A model generated the notes under the pieces. It saw only the letters and a list, made by a program, of their open reading frames with translations. It was not told the DNA's origin and made no database searches. Shown in pieces: positions 20,345-32,311 of a stretch of DNA of 64,000 bases. The number at the start of each line of letters is the position of its first letter. Positions within the stretch are counted from its first letter, which is position 1. Origin of the DNA: Artemisia argyi (Eukaryota > Streptophyta > Magnoliopsida > Asterales > Asteraceae); contig CM060703.1 of assembly GCA_030686995.1 (NCBI GenBank), positions 113,655,361 through 113,719,360 of the forward strand, in the 5' to 3' direction. The position numbers and the translations under genes are program-made.

Positions 20345-22895
20345 TCTTTCTTGATATATGTCATGTTTGAACAATTTTTTTTTTGATGATTATGTAATTT
20401 AAAACAATTGGTACTGTAATAGTTTAGGATGTGGCCTCTGTTGGCCTTGGATAATTTTAATTTTCTATGCTTACTTTTATTGGTAATAATAGAATGTGCT
20501 TCTGGTGTCATTCTTCGCTTTGTGTGATTTTTATTTTGTTTGTTTATTATTTGCTTCCGTATGCATGCTTTATTTTTATTGTTGGTAGATCATGTTTCTA
20601 AACTAAATAGTGGAAATACTTTATTTTGTTGTTTAGCCTAGCCTTAACTTCACCTAAAGGTATTTTTGCAAAAGATAAGTGTAAGGGGAAACCCCAAATA
20701 TGTTTTTAAGAAACAAACCGATCATGATTCTCCACAATATTAAGTGAACATGTATATTCGTACTTGTTAGAGTCAAATGCTTGTATCGAGTCATAATGAA
20801 GTTTTGCAGGATTTTCCAGGTAGTAGAACCAAGTTTTTCCAGAAATTTTCCGGAAACTTAACATAAGAATTTCTGCAGGTCACTTCTGACGGCGTTATGA
20901 GTTTACTCTTGACGGCGTCACGTGTAAAAATCTGGAAATTTTACCGGTTTTGTTTTTCTAACGGAGTCTTAAAGTTTTTGTTGAATTATTAAGTTTTATA
21001 AACTCCAGGAAATCTGCAAACTTCATTCCACAAGCATTATATCTTACTTTGTTTTCTAGGATTTAGTAACTTATGTAGATTGCCGCCGATTTTACGTGAG
21101 GTTTCCTTGTCTATTTTCTCAGGATTTACAGGTTATGTATGACAAGAAGATGATTTATATTCTGGAAGGGAAGCTTTGATTGTTCATTTTCTTGGAGGAA
21201 GATTTAACCTGGCCACCTTATTATCCATACCGAGCGAATCAGGGGAGTATTTGATTTCATTCTTTTTACTTAACTCACTTTTACATTCTTTACTTGAACA
21301 TTGGGGACAATGTTAATCCTAAGTGTAAAGGGAGGGTAAAATGATGATACCTTACAGATACACTTTCGCTTGAGTTTGTTTGTTTCATAGTAGATGTGTA
21401 ATAAAACTATGAGAAATACTTGTTAGTGTAATTTTAGCGCCAAATTTATAATATTTTACAACATTTAAGAGTGAAACTTTAGCCATAGCAAGCGTCTCAT
21501 GGATAGGAGATTGTATGACTAGCACATAACCGTATCATTCAGAAAAATTTTCCACCCAAATATGTGAGGTTCGCCTTTAGATTTGATAGGAAAAGCATTT
21601 ACTATTAGTGCTTATGAGTATACCGGTAGCATTTAGATTCTAGAACTTGCGTTAGTGATGCATCCCGAGACCGCTAGTGAGACTACATTCGTGTAGTAGG
21701 ATTTACTACATGATAAGAGGCATTAGGATCACCCTTGTGTTAAACCCGTATTATAATTACTTGACCATTTAAGTCATATTACTTGGCTAGTTAAGTCAAC
21801 TAATTTTCCCACACCCTTAGCGTTGTACTTATTTTTAGTACACGAAACCCCTAGTACACCCCTCCGAGCCTATCTTTTCGTTTCTAACTTTAAGCATCTT
21901 ACTTAAAGGAAGAATTTGTTACACCCCACTTAAATGTACACCCAAATCGCCTTAGCCTTCCGTGTATGCACTCATCTTTAGTGCATTATTGTTATTTGTT
22001 AAACCCTAAGTTAATTATCTAATTGATTACATGGTTGCTAAGTCGAGTCATATCCTTGTACATATTGTTTTGGGACGATTGGGACTCATGGGTAAAGTAC
22101 TTATTTTATGGAGTAATGGGGAAGAACATCATATATTACCCCCATATGTACGTTAATCTTGAAAGTACTCCAAGTGTTTTGATTTTCATAATTCGAGTCA
22201 TTAGATTAGTTTATTGTAAAGTATGTAAAAATTCAAGTGTAAGGGGAATTTTCATCCCCTATGATGTATTATTTTGGATGGTAGCGTAAGAGTGTATGTC
22301 AAAAAAAAAATAAAAAAAAATAGAAAAAGAAAAGAGAAAAAAAACATACGGAATACCATCCCTTTTCATTCTATGTTCATTTTATGTTTTTGTTATTTTT
22401 CATTTATTAGCTTAAGTCGAGTCTAGTCTTGGCTTAGCAATGTCATATTGTACATGTAATTAACTAAGATTGTTAACTCGCCACCAGTAAAGACTGCCTA
22501 TATCCAACAAAACCGTGTATTTCATATCCCTACACCTAACGTTACAACCCTTTAAAAGACCTCTTTGACAGTTTATACTAGGTGCTTACGCCATGTGGTG
22601 GAGGTTTGATCCTTTCCCAAGCCTATGGTAATCTATTTTGCTATGACAGGTAGTGAGAGATATCTTCCGTTTCCATATTGTAATTTATACTTTATTACAC
22701 CCGAGAGATGTGAGTATCTAAACACTATTTGTGAGGTGCTAGTATATGGCCTCCGTGCTTGTCTTTGGTCTTTAGTGGAATGATTATTTGTTGTAATTAC
22801 TTTTATATTAGTGTTAAATGACCCCTAACTTGTATTTTGATTAGAATAAAAGCGCATTTGCTTGAGGACAAGAAAATCTCGAGTGTAAGGGTATA
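20345..22895 (+). other. Nam1 3' non-coding region
   Basis: 2.55 kb without a coding ORF. It holds a palindrome pair (20887/20910) and an A-rich purine tract at about 22300-22347. There are four copies of an (A)AGTGTAAGGG/AAAGGG-type motif (about 20678, 21320, 22228, 22881). At 21301-21336 ttggggacaatgttaat...aagtgtaaagggagg matches a motif between pol and the 3' LTR of Ath1. The last copy, ttgaggacaag...gagtgtaaggg (22862-22891), lies immediately before the 3' LTR and is the best polypurine-tract candidate. Confidence 0.7.
20887..20920 (+). promoter_or_regulatory. Palindrome pair in Nam1 3' region
   Basis: TGACGGCGTTA at 20887-20897 and TGACGGCGTCA at 20910-20920, again 23 bp start to start, spacer tgagtttactct. 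Confidence 0.7.
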
Positions 22896-24308
22896 TGATG
22901 AGGCGAAAAATGAACCACTTTTAGGGGGTCATTTAAGCCCGGAATTGAATCTATTTGATCAAATATTACCCTAAATCGTTCCTTTTGTGATTTTAGGTAC
23001 TTTGGGAGTGAAATCTGGAAAAGGAAGCAATTCGGACGTTTTTGGAGCATAAAAGTGAAGAAAACGCCAAAGACTAAATTTTCCATGCTGAGAACAGTGT
23101 ATGACGGCGTCAAGAGGAAATATTTGACAGCGTCAAGAGTAAAGTCCATGACGACCCAGAAGAAACCTGAAGGCGTCACAAGTAGAGCGTCAAGAGTTAA
23201 TATGGTGACGGCCTGCATAAGGTGTACACATGACGGCGTCAGACCCAGATCTAGGCAGTCCGAGGAACTATTTGGCAGCGAGATGACGGCGTCAGACATT
23301 TGTTCTTGACGCCGTCACCTTCTAAAATCTATATATAGTTTTCTAATTTTCATTCATTAGGGAGGAACAAGTTTGGAGAAACCCTAAGGCCGAACCTTGT
23401 ACGTATTTTACAGCTTTTTCAAGGGTTTTCAGCCCTTGAACCCTTACATGTGCTATTGAGATAAGTCTTCTCTTAATTCAATCAATATGTCTATGTATTG
23501 GTTGTCTATATCTTGTGCTTGTCTTGATTCCACCATGTTAGGCTAGATCTATCTTGTGTTTGCTTAGATCTAATGAAACCAAGATGTTAATTATGTGTTG
23601 ATTACTTGTTTATGGTTGTATTGGATGAATGATTTCAATGTTAGGCTTAAGAAAACTGGCAGATCTCCATTGTGTAACATGCTTGAACGTCTTAGGAAAC
23701 ATGAACCGATGTGTACTAGGTTTTATTGGTTGTATTTAATGCATGAGTAAGTTCTAATGATCCCATGTTAGGAGCTTCTTAACCGGCTCGACATAGGAGT
23801 GAAGTAGGCACTCATAGGATTGGGGAGTTAAGTATGCCACCCCATGAATGGTATTAAGGAATAAAATCCATCACCCATGCAATTATAACAAGTAATTAAC
23901 GTGTAAAAGATATCTAGGGAGTAGTGAAATCTAAGTAAACACATTTCTCCCACTTATTGCTCACAACCTTAGTTTAATTTAGTTTAATTTTAATTTTAGT
24001 ATTTTATTTTGATTGCATCTTTAGTATTGGGTTAGTTGACTAGCAACTAATTCCGCCCATATCCTTAAAACCCGAGATTTTAATTTGCTTTCTAAAAAAA
24101 ATATAAAAATACAAAAAGAATCATCCCTCATCTCTAGACCTAGTCTTTAGGTTTTCTAATCCTAGCGACACTATTCCTAGCTGAACGATCAATCCCCCGG
24201 TACTTGTCATTATACTATACTACATCGATCAGGTACACTGCCTGGTGGGGGTTGTAAGCTTCTCGAGATCCCTCGAGAGGTAAAGCCTGGTGCAATCCCT
24301 ACGCATCA
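22896..24308 (+). repeat. Nam1 3' LTR
   Basis: 1,413 bp, the same length as the 5' LTR, with about 31 mismatches by eye and no obvious indel. It carries the palindrome pairs at 23102/23125 and 23284/23307, both 23 bp apart, and ends gcatca before the right CTGGA duplication. Confidence 0.95.
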
Positions 24309-24313
24309 CTGGA
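24309..24313 (+). repeat. Right target-site duplication of Nam1 (CTGGA)
   Basis: Second copy of the 5-bp duplication at 15308-15312; Cop2 integrase sequence (TWVYFLRSKD) resumes here. Confidence 0.95.
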
Positions 24314-26312
24314 CTTGGGTTTATTTTCTTCGAAGTAAAGATCAAGCTCCTCAAATGATCATCACCTTTCACACCAAAATACAAGTTCAGCTATGCAACA
24401 CAGTCAGAATTGTTAGAACTGACAATGGCACAGAATTTAAGAATCAGACTCTAAGGTCGTATTTTGAGAAAGTGGGAATTGAACATCAAACATCCATTCC
24501 ACGAACACCCGAACAGAATGGAGTAGTCAAAAGACGCAACAGAACGTTAGTGGAAGCTGCACGAACGATGTTAATCAATGCTCAATTACCAGATTACTTA
24601 TGGGCGGAAGCTGTTTCAACAACATGCTACACTCAAAACCGTTGTATGATCACAAAACTCCACATCAGATCGTTCAAAAAAGGAAACCGAACATCAGTTA
24701 CTTTCATGTATTTGGAGCTCTATGTTACCCAGTCAATGATCGTGAAGATCTAGGTAAACTTAAAGCAAAGGCTGACATTGGTATATTTGTTGGATACTAT
24801 GAAAATTCAAAAGGCTTTCGGATATGGAATCGTCGTACTTGAGAAATTCAAGAGAGTATACATGCTAATTTTGATGAACTCACTCAAATGGCTTCTGAGC
24901 ATAACAGCTTAGGACCCGCATCCAACCGTCTAAACTTTCCGGAATCTTCGGCTGAACCGTTGTCACTCTCCCGTAAAGAAGTGGAAACCTTGTTTGCTCC
25001 ATTGTTTGATGATACGATTGTTAACCGTCCATCTGAGGCCACACCTAATTCCGCTGCACATCTGTATCAACATCAAGTACCTGACACACCTCAACAAACA
25101 ACAACAACTGTTGGAAGAGACGGTCCTCCAATCATATCACCTACAACAACAGAACAAACCGGGTCCAACTCTCAACACTCAGCTAGAGACTCCATACCTT
25201 TATCAGTTCCACAAACCACAGAGCATGACCCAGAACAGTTCATCAACCCATTTGCACCGGCTCCACCTGTCCCCGACATTGCTGAATCATCTACACGCAA
25301 TTTGGGTCCTGCTCACTTGCGAGATACATATCAACTTCACCCTTCGACACACAAATGGACTAGAGATCACACCTTAGTTCAAATTATTGGCCATCCAGAT
25401 GCACCCATTATGACACGACAACAACTTCACACTGACGGTGAAACTTGCATATACGTACTCATAGTATGTGAAACCGTGCGAAAGAACGTCAAAGAAGCTA
25501 TGACTTACGAAAACTGGATTGAGTCTATGCAAGAGGAATTTGAATCATTTCAAAGATTAGAAGTCTGGGAACTAGTTGAAAAACCTGAAGGAATCATTGT
25601 CATTGGTCTAAAATGGATCTGGAAAAACAAACTGGATGACGAAGGAACTGTCATACGCAACAAATCACGCTTGGTAGCAAAAGGATACTCTCAAGAAGAA
25701 GGAATAGATTTTGAAGAATCATTTGCTCCCGTAGCTAGACTTGAAGCTGTACGGATCTTCTTAGCATAGGCTGCTCATCGGAATATGATTGTTTATCAAA
25801 TGGACGTGAAAACGGCTTTTCTGAATGGTCAACTCCGTGAAGTGGTTTATGTCAGTCAACCTGAAGGATTCGTTGATCCAGAACGTCCTAATCATGTCTA
25901 CAAACTTAAGAAGTATCTCTAGGGTCTCAAGCAAGCCCCCAGGGCGTGGTATGATAAGTTATCTAAATTCCTGTTGGCCAATAACTTTACTCTAGGCTCG
26001 GTGGATCCAACACTGTTTACAAAAACATACGGGGCGGACTTATTAATCGTACAAATTTATGTCGATGACATTATTTTTGCTTCAACCAACAAAATTTACT
26101 CAATGGTTTTTGCAAAATTAATGACAGATAATTTCGAAATGTCCATGATGGGTGAACTTACGTTCTTGCTAGGACTACAAGTTCATCAATCACCTCGTGG
26201 AATTTTTCTAAATCAGTCCAAATATGCTCTTGAGATTTTAAAGAAACATGGAATGCAAAGCTGTGACACAATGAATACACCTATGGCCAATACCACAAAA
26301 CTAGATGCTGAT
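24314..26312 (+). pseudogene. pol: Cop2 integrase C-terminal part and reverse transcriptase
   Basis: Integrase continues with VRIVRTDNGTEF and NGVVKRRNRTLVEAARTML (catalytic D and E). A frameshift lies at about 24635-24642, then a TGA at 24840-24842 in the new frame. RT follows from about 25500: [52 protein letters not shown] and the catalytic YVDD at 26058-26069. TAG codons at 25767-25769 and 25920-25922 break it. The segment ends at 26312 at the Nam2 LTR; RNase H and the 3' LTR are beyond the nest. Confidence 0.85.
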
Positions 26313-27734
26313 TGATGCGTGGGAATTGCACCAGGCTTTACCTCTCGAGGGATCTCGAGAAGCTTACAACCCCCACCAGGCAGTGTACCTGAACGTTGTA
26401 GTATAGTATAGTGACAAGTACCGGGGGATTGATCGTTCAACTTAGGAATAGTGTCGCTAGGATTAGAAAACCTAAAAACTAGGTCTAGAGGTGAGGGATG
26501 ATTCTTTTTGTATTATTTATATTTTAGAAAAGCAAATAAAAGTCTCGGTTTTTTTGAAGAGTGGGCGGAATTAGTTGCTAGTCAACTAACCCAATTACTA
26601 AAGACACAATCAAAATAAAATAATAAAACTGAAAATAAACTAAATTAAACTAGTGGTGTGAGCAATATATGGGAGAATTGTGTTTACTTAGATTTCACTA
26701 CTCCCTAGATATCTTTTCAGGTTAATTACTTGTTACAGTTGCGTGGATGACGGACTGTATTCCTTAATACCATTCATAGGGTGGCGTACTTACTTCCCCA
26801 ATCCTATAAGCTCCTACTTCACTCCTATGTCGAGCCGGCTAAGAAGCTCCTAACATGGGATCACTAGAATTCGCTCATGCATTAAATACAATCATAAAAA
26901 CTAGTACACATCGGTTCATGTTTCTTAAGACGTTCAAGCAAGTTACACAATGGAGATCTGCCAGTTTTCTTAAGCCTAACATTGAAATCATTCATCCATT
27001 ACAACTATAAACAAGCAATCAACCTATAATTAACATCTAGGTTTCATTACATTTAAGCAAACACATGAAAGATCTAGCCTAGCATGTTATAATTAAGACA
27101 AGCATAAGATATATTCAAACAACACATAGACATATTGAATGAATTGAAAGACGACTTATCTTAATTGAACATGAAAGGTTCCAAGGGGTGAAAACCCTTG
27201 AAAATACTGTTACAAATGACCTAGGGTTTATTAGGTTCGACCCTAGTATTCTCCACACAAGTTCCTCTCTTAATGAATGAAAAATAGAAAAGTATATATA
27301 GATTTTGTGCGGTGACGGCGTCAAGAGTAAATTTCTGACGTCGTCATCTCGCCGCCAATAAAGTTCTCGGACTGCCTAGATCTGGGTCTGACGCCATCAT
27401 GTGTAATCCTACTCCAGGCCGTCATCAAAATAACTCTTGAAGCCCTACTTCTGACGCCGTCAGGTTTTCTCTGGGTCGTCATGCATTTTGCTCTTGACGC
27501 CGTCATATTTTCCTTCTTGACGCCGTCAGGTACTGTTCCCAGCATGGTAAATTAAGTCTTTGTCGTTTTCTTCACTTTTATGCTCCAAAAATGCCCAAAA
27601 TGCTTCCTTTTCCAGAATTCACTCCCAAAGTACCTAAAATCACAAAAGGAACGATTTAGGGCAATATTTGATCAAATAAATTCAATTCCGGGCTTAAATG
27701 ACCCCCTAAAAACGGTTCATTTTTCGCCTCATCA
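26313..27734 (-). repeat. Nam2 3' LTR
   Basis: 1,422 bp from cgcctcatca (27734, LTR start) to tgatgcgt (26313, LTR end) in plus-strand view. It contains palindrome pairs at 27313/27336 and 27495/27518, both 23 bp start to start although the spacers differ from those of Nam1. A TATA-like run (tatatata region, 27292-27300) sits on the promoter-proximal side as in Nam1. The left flank 26308-26312 (ctgat) is the expected target duplication. Confidence 0.9.
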
Positions 27735-27983
27735 TATACCCTTACACTTGAGATTTGCTTGTCCTCAAGCAACTGCGCTTTTATTCTAGTCAAAATACAA
27801 GTTAAGGGTCATTTAACACTAATATAAAAGTAATTACAACAAATAATCGTTCCACTAAAGACCAAAGACAAGCACGGAGGTCATACACTAGCACCTCACA
27901 AATAGTGTTTAGATACTCACATCTCTCGGGTGTAAAAAAGTAATATCACAATATGGAAATGGAAAATATCTCTCACTACCTGT
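26313..27983 (-). mobile_element. Nam2: minus-strand relative of Nam1, 3' end
   Basis: A Nam-family LTR in reverse orientation (26313-27734) followed by 249 bp matching, reversed, the end of the Nam1 internal region (ttgaggacaag.../agtgtaaggg motif at 27741-27771, then the ctctcactacctgt segment). It is cut at 27984 by Ath1; the rest must lie right of the window. The LTR is clearly more diverged from Nam1 than the Nam1 LTRs are from each other, so it is an independent, older or differently derived copy. Confidence 0.85.
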
Positions 27984-30900
27984 TGATGAGTTTATAAATA
28001 CTCATCATTTTTATCATATATGAACTGCCAAAACATCCAAAAACACTCAGAAATACATCAAAATACAGAAATTATCCCAAAACTGTGTTTTATATGTTTT
28101 AGATGCAAAATGTTTAAAAACAAATTAAAAACGAACAAAGTTTGCATAATTGGCAGTTTCAGTCCCTCAAGTTTCATAAATTGACAAAACTAGTCCCTGA
28201 AGGATTGAAATGAAAGAAAAGTCAACCCAAGTCCTTTGGAATTCAAAAATTTTCAAAACAAGTCCTTGGGTGAAAAGTTTGAGAAAATTACACATTTGGT
28301 CCCTCAAAATCCAAAATTTACATAATTGGTCCCCGGGTGTTTTGAAATGGAAAATTTACGTTTATGGTCCTTTGGTTTATCACACTTGGCAAATATGGTC
28401 CCTTTGAGTACTTTGGAATAATTACAATTCAGGCCCCTAGATTTTCAGCTTGTTCCATATTTAGTCCTTGTGGTTTCCTAAATTACAAAACAAACGGACC
28501 CTTAACTAATATAAACCAAAACCATACCCAATCCAAATACAAACACCCAAAGCCCACCCCATCTTTCTTGGCCCAACTTATACCAGCCCAACATCCACCT
28601 TAACCCATCTCACCCTTTTAATAATAAAACGGGGTCAAACCCCTGCCTTTGACCCTCCACCTCATCACCTTCCACCTCACCCCACTCAAACCTGCAACAC
28701 CATCATCACCCTAGCCTGTTACCCCCTCCTGCACATTCAACCCCCCTTGGCTAACCCTTCAAATACTACACTCCAATATCACACGACTGGCATCAATTAT
28801 CCAAGGAAAAAGCCAAATCCAGTTTTGGCGCCAAAACACAAATGTGGGCAAGATTGAAATCTAAGGATCCAATGGTCCATATGCTTGCTGGGAAAAGACA
28901 AAGGGACACCCTAAAACCTAATTTTGGAGTATAAAAAGATGAAGAAGGAGCATTGAAGGGTGTGTAGTTTTTTAGAGTAAAATTAGTGTCAAAATTGTTA
29001 CAGTTTAAATATTAATGTAATTTAAATCTTCTTAGTTGTAATCTGAATATTTTCATTGTAATTTGAACCTTGTTCATCAATCAAATTCAGTATTTGTTTT
29101 CAAATCAGTGTATGCAATTCCCTTTTTATGTCAAAAGTTTCAATAAAACTTGAATGTTGTTAGTTATTGTTGTTCTGGACTACTAGGCTCACTTAAGCTC
29201 CCATAAAGCTTAGTTAAGCTTTTAGAAATCCTTAAAACTCAGTTAGTTATCAAAAAGCAAAAATACAAAAAAATAAGAAAAAAATAGAAATTAAATAAAA
29301 AATTGCAGGTTCATGATCAAGAATGCATGGAGCACAGTGCTTAGGGATGACTGTGGGTTAGAACTCCTTGGGGAGTATTAGGGAGTGGTCATTTGGTCCT
29401 TGATTCAAGTTATTGTGGCAGGAAGGCATTTGTAAGAATTTCTTCCAATTAATGATCTCACTGTTCATGTGTTTAATCTAGGCTTATTTGTGTTCAGCTG
29501 AGTTTATTAAGTTTTAATGAATGATATTGTAGTTTAATAAGGTGTAATAGTTCATATTAAAACATTAGTGTTGAAATATTTTGGTTCACTGTCAATTTTT
29601 AGTCTAATATAGAACATTGGTTACTTGTAGTTTATAGTCTTGGATTTGTGATCATTAAGGCTTATCAGTTCAAACTAAGATGGTATAAATCAGATTTATG
29701 GTTCTAATCAACCATTTGCTTTGAAAATCACGTAGCAGTCTAGTAAAAAGGGTGTTTGGATTAACTGTGTTGGCTGTGATTGAGGTTGTTTGTGTTGATT
29801 ATCTTGTTTGATACACGTCACTATATGACCTAATATCTCAGTTACACCATAAAAACCACCCATTCTTTGCAGAAAAGTCAAAATCTCACATACACATCCA
29901 TAATCAGTTATTGTTAGAACATTTGAGTTACACAACCATGTCAGTAGTTACATAAATAGCTCTCATAGCATATTTTAGTCCCTTAGTAGCTTGTAACATC
30001 ATTTCAAGTCATTTTAGTTAAATCAAAGTTCATAAAAGTCAACTGTGACACAAAAAGAAAAATAGTCAAAATTGCATTTTCTCATTTTTACCAAAACTTG
30101 CAGGAATTATTGTGATTTTTAGGGTAAGACTTAGACCTCAAGCTCTTTACATGTTCAAATCTCTCAGTCAAGCTTTAAGAACCTACATTCAGCTTATTTT
30201 CTAGTTTTTTAAGAAGCTTGTGCATTAGCTTGTTTAGGGCTGCAGGGAAAGCTAACTCCCCTGCACCAGGCCTCTTGGCATTTCTCTTTGACTCACTGAG
30301 TCTGATTCAGTGGACCCCACCCCTAGCCCTTGGGCTTTTTGAAGAGCTTATCAGCTCACTTATTTAGATCTTAGCTTAACTTTGACCCTGGCTTATTGTA
30401 CACATCCTTATTTGAGCCTTCTTTGAGACCTGTCCACAACCCAAACCTGACAACTCAGCACTTGACCCCAACCTACAAGGCTCACACAGAGCTCAAGAAT
30501 AAGCTATAAACCTGGCTTATTAGCTTATTTGGTAGTCCTCCAGTCCTATTTTGTAGATCCAGTGCTTATTTGAACTTCTTTTCACCTCTGTGGACCCCAC
30601 AGAGGTCCCAAAAGACCCGTTTTGGCCTGCTTGAATCTGTGAGCATTTTGGGATTGCTTATTTGCTAAAGTTAGCTTAGTTTGTTAGATTTTCTTGTTGA
30701 TTTGAATTCACTTAAGTTCCTTTTAGTTGTTTGCACTTCATTTTCTAGCTTGTGTGGACCTGGTGGCTTATTGTGAGCTTAATACCTCATATTCAAGCTT
30801 ATTAGCTCACTGTTTGGCTTATTAATAAGCACACAACTTATTCTTAAGTTTCATAGATAGTTCCTTCACAAAACGTTCCTAAATCCAGTAGTAAATCAGT

Positions 30901-31756
30901 TGTGTAAAATAAAAATCAAGAAAATCCAAATATAAATAAAGTGATAGCTTCTATTTAAGCCATTTTGGCTTATTTTCTGCTTATTTATAAGCAATTCTCT
31001 TTTTTAAATTTTTCTCAGGCTTCTTATAACTAAAAATAATTTTAGGAATTTTTTTTCAGATTTTTCCTTGGTCATTTAGTATTTTTTTTTTATAATTTAA
31101 TTTAGTTTAAATCAATTAAATAATTAGTTTTAATTAATAATAAATAATTAAAAAGTAAAAAAAATAGGTTTTCTGTTTTAAAATTAGTTTTATAATATTT
31201 TAGATTTTTCTAAATTTAATTTTCATTTTTCTAGTTAATTTTCATAATTAATTAATAATTAGTGTAATTTAGTTAATTAAAAAGTAATTAATAATTAGTA
31301 ATTAATTAATAGTAATTAATTAAATAGTTGTAAAAATAATTTTAATTTTCTTAAAATTTTCTTATAACATTAGGATTGTAAAAATATAATTTTCACATCC
31401 GTAGGACTTTAGTTGCTCACGTTTCACTTTTTATTTCGCGCGTTCGCGTTTATTTTAAATTCAAACGCGTGTTTTAGGTTTAACTTACGTTTCTAGGTTA
31501 TCTGATCATCAGTAATTGTTAGAATAGTGTTTCTAAGTTACTTTCAATCATAATCTCGTAGTTTAATCATAATAATCAAATTCCTGATCCTCCTGTTAAA
31601 TCACCCGATCACTTAAAACGTTTTTAAATACAATTCCTTACCTCGCTGGGACATAACGACCCGGGAATACACTGTACTCCTTGGTTAGTTGGTTTTAGAC
31701 GTTTGACTTGGTTGACCATCACCTGATCAACTTAGTTGACCTTTTAGGACCAATCA
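27984..31756 (+). repeat. Ath1 5' LTR
   Basis: 3,773 bp, TGATGAG...CCAATCA. It starts with an 8-bp stem (TGATGAGT/ACTCATCA). About 28150-28500 is an array of degenerate 'ttggtccct...aaatttaca' blocks about 40-50 bp long. A TATA box, TATAAAAAG, lies at 28930-28938. The rest is A/T-rich and full of CTTATT motifs, with very A/T-rich DNA at 31080-31340. It has no gene. Confidence 0.9.
28930..28938 (+). promoter_or_regulatory. TATA box of Ath1 LTR
   Basis: TATAAAAAG after ttttggag; the same box is at 62907-62915 in the 3' LTR. Confidence 0.65.
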
Positions 31757-31761
31757 AAATT

Positions 31762-31779
31762 TGGCGCCGCTGCCGGGGA
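31762..31779 (+). other. Ath1 primer binding site
   Basis: TGGCGCCGCTGCCGGGGA five bases after the LTR end; the tRNA-Asp-like PBS type of Athila/Tat elements. A non-coding leader of about 530 bp follows up to the gag ATG at 32312. Confidence 0.85.
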
Positions 31780-32311
31780 GGTAGCTGCGTATTCAAAACA
31801 TTTTTTTTTAAAGATTAGTGGTTTTTCATTCATCACTGTATAAACACCACCACCTTTTTTGTAAATCTTAATCATAAAACAAAAACGTCATTAACACTTT
31901 TGCTAAAGTGTTAACAAGACCAAAAAAATCAAAAACAAACAAAACAGATCGTTACGTTTTCTATATCGTGTTTCTTTTAAGGTGATTCTTAAAGAGATAC
32001 GATTTTGGTAAAGGAAACGATACCAAAAATATTGTCCAAAAGTTTTTAACCCATACACAAAAACCCAAAAACATTCATCTCTTTCTTGTGAATAATAAAC
32101 TACATAAAAACAAACCGTCGCAAACCAAGGCAGAACACCTACCAACTGGGGGTGTGAACATAATAAGTTCCTAAACAAAAGATAAAAACTTGCCTTTGTA
32201 TCCTTGTGAGTGGTGTGCCTTTCTTAAAGAAGCCATTCATTTGTGATTATTGGTTTAAGTTCACTGTTGATTTGCCTCGATCTTGTTTTATTGAAATTTT
32301 GTTCTTAGTGC

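Larger units (their letters stand above)
15313..24308 (+). mobile_element. Nam1: complete non-autonomous LTR retrotransposon with gag and ATHILA ORF-1-like ORF
   Basis: 8,996 bp with two 1,413-bp LTRs (TGATGAGG...GCATCA), PBS of the TGGCGCC type, Gag ORF, second ORF, 2.55 kb of non-coding 3' region and perfect 5-bp duplications. No protease, RT, RNase H or integrase motif is present, so it must be mobilised in trans. By eye the LTR pair differs at about 31 positions (about 2.2%). Despite that age both ORFs are uninterrupted. The Gag resembles Ath1 Gag, and a 3' non-coding motif is shared with Ath1, so an Athila-type helper is likely. It corresponds to the TR-GAG kind of element, with an additional ORF. 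Confidence 0.9.
9047..26312 (+). mobile_element. Cop2: Ty1/copia retrotransposon, split by Nam1 and Nam2
   Basis: 5' LTR 9047-9390, PBS, leader, gag, zinc knuckle, long coiled-coil spacer, protease/pre-integrase and integrase start up to 15312; then Nam1 (15313-24308); integrase and RT resume at 24309 and stop at 26312 where Nam2 begins. The reading frame of the integrase is restored exactly when Nam1 and one target-site copy are removed. The 3' end and 3' LTR lie beyond the window. Several frameshifts and stops make it non-functional. The protein types are ones I associate with Asteraceae copia families; the exact copia lineage is not certain. Confidence 0.85.

Noticed and set aside
19727..20374. 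215-codon antisense ORF over the end of Nam1 ORF2
   Set aside because: Shadow of the GC-rich coding strand; low-complexity isoleucine runs mirror the aspartate run of ORF2.
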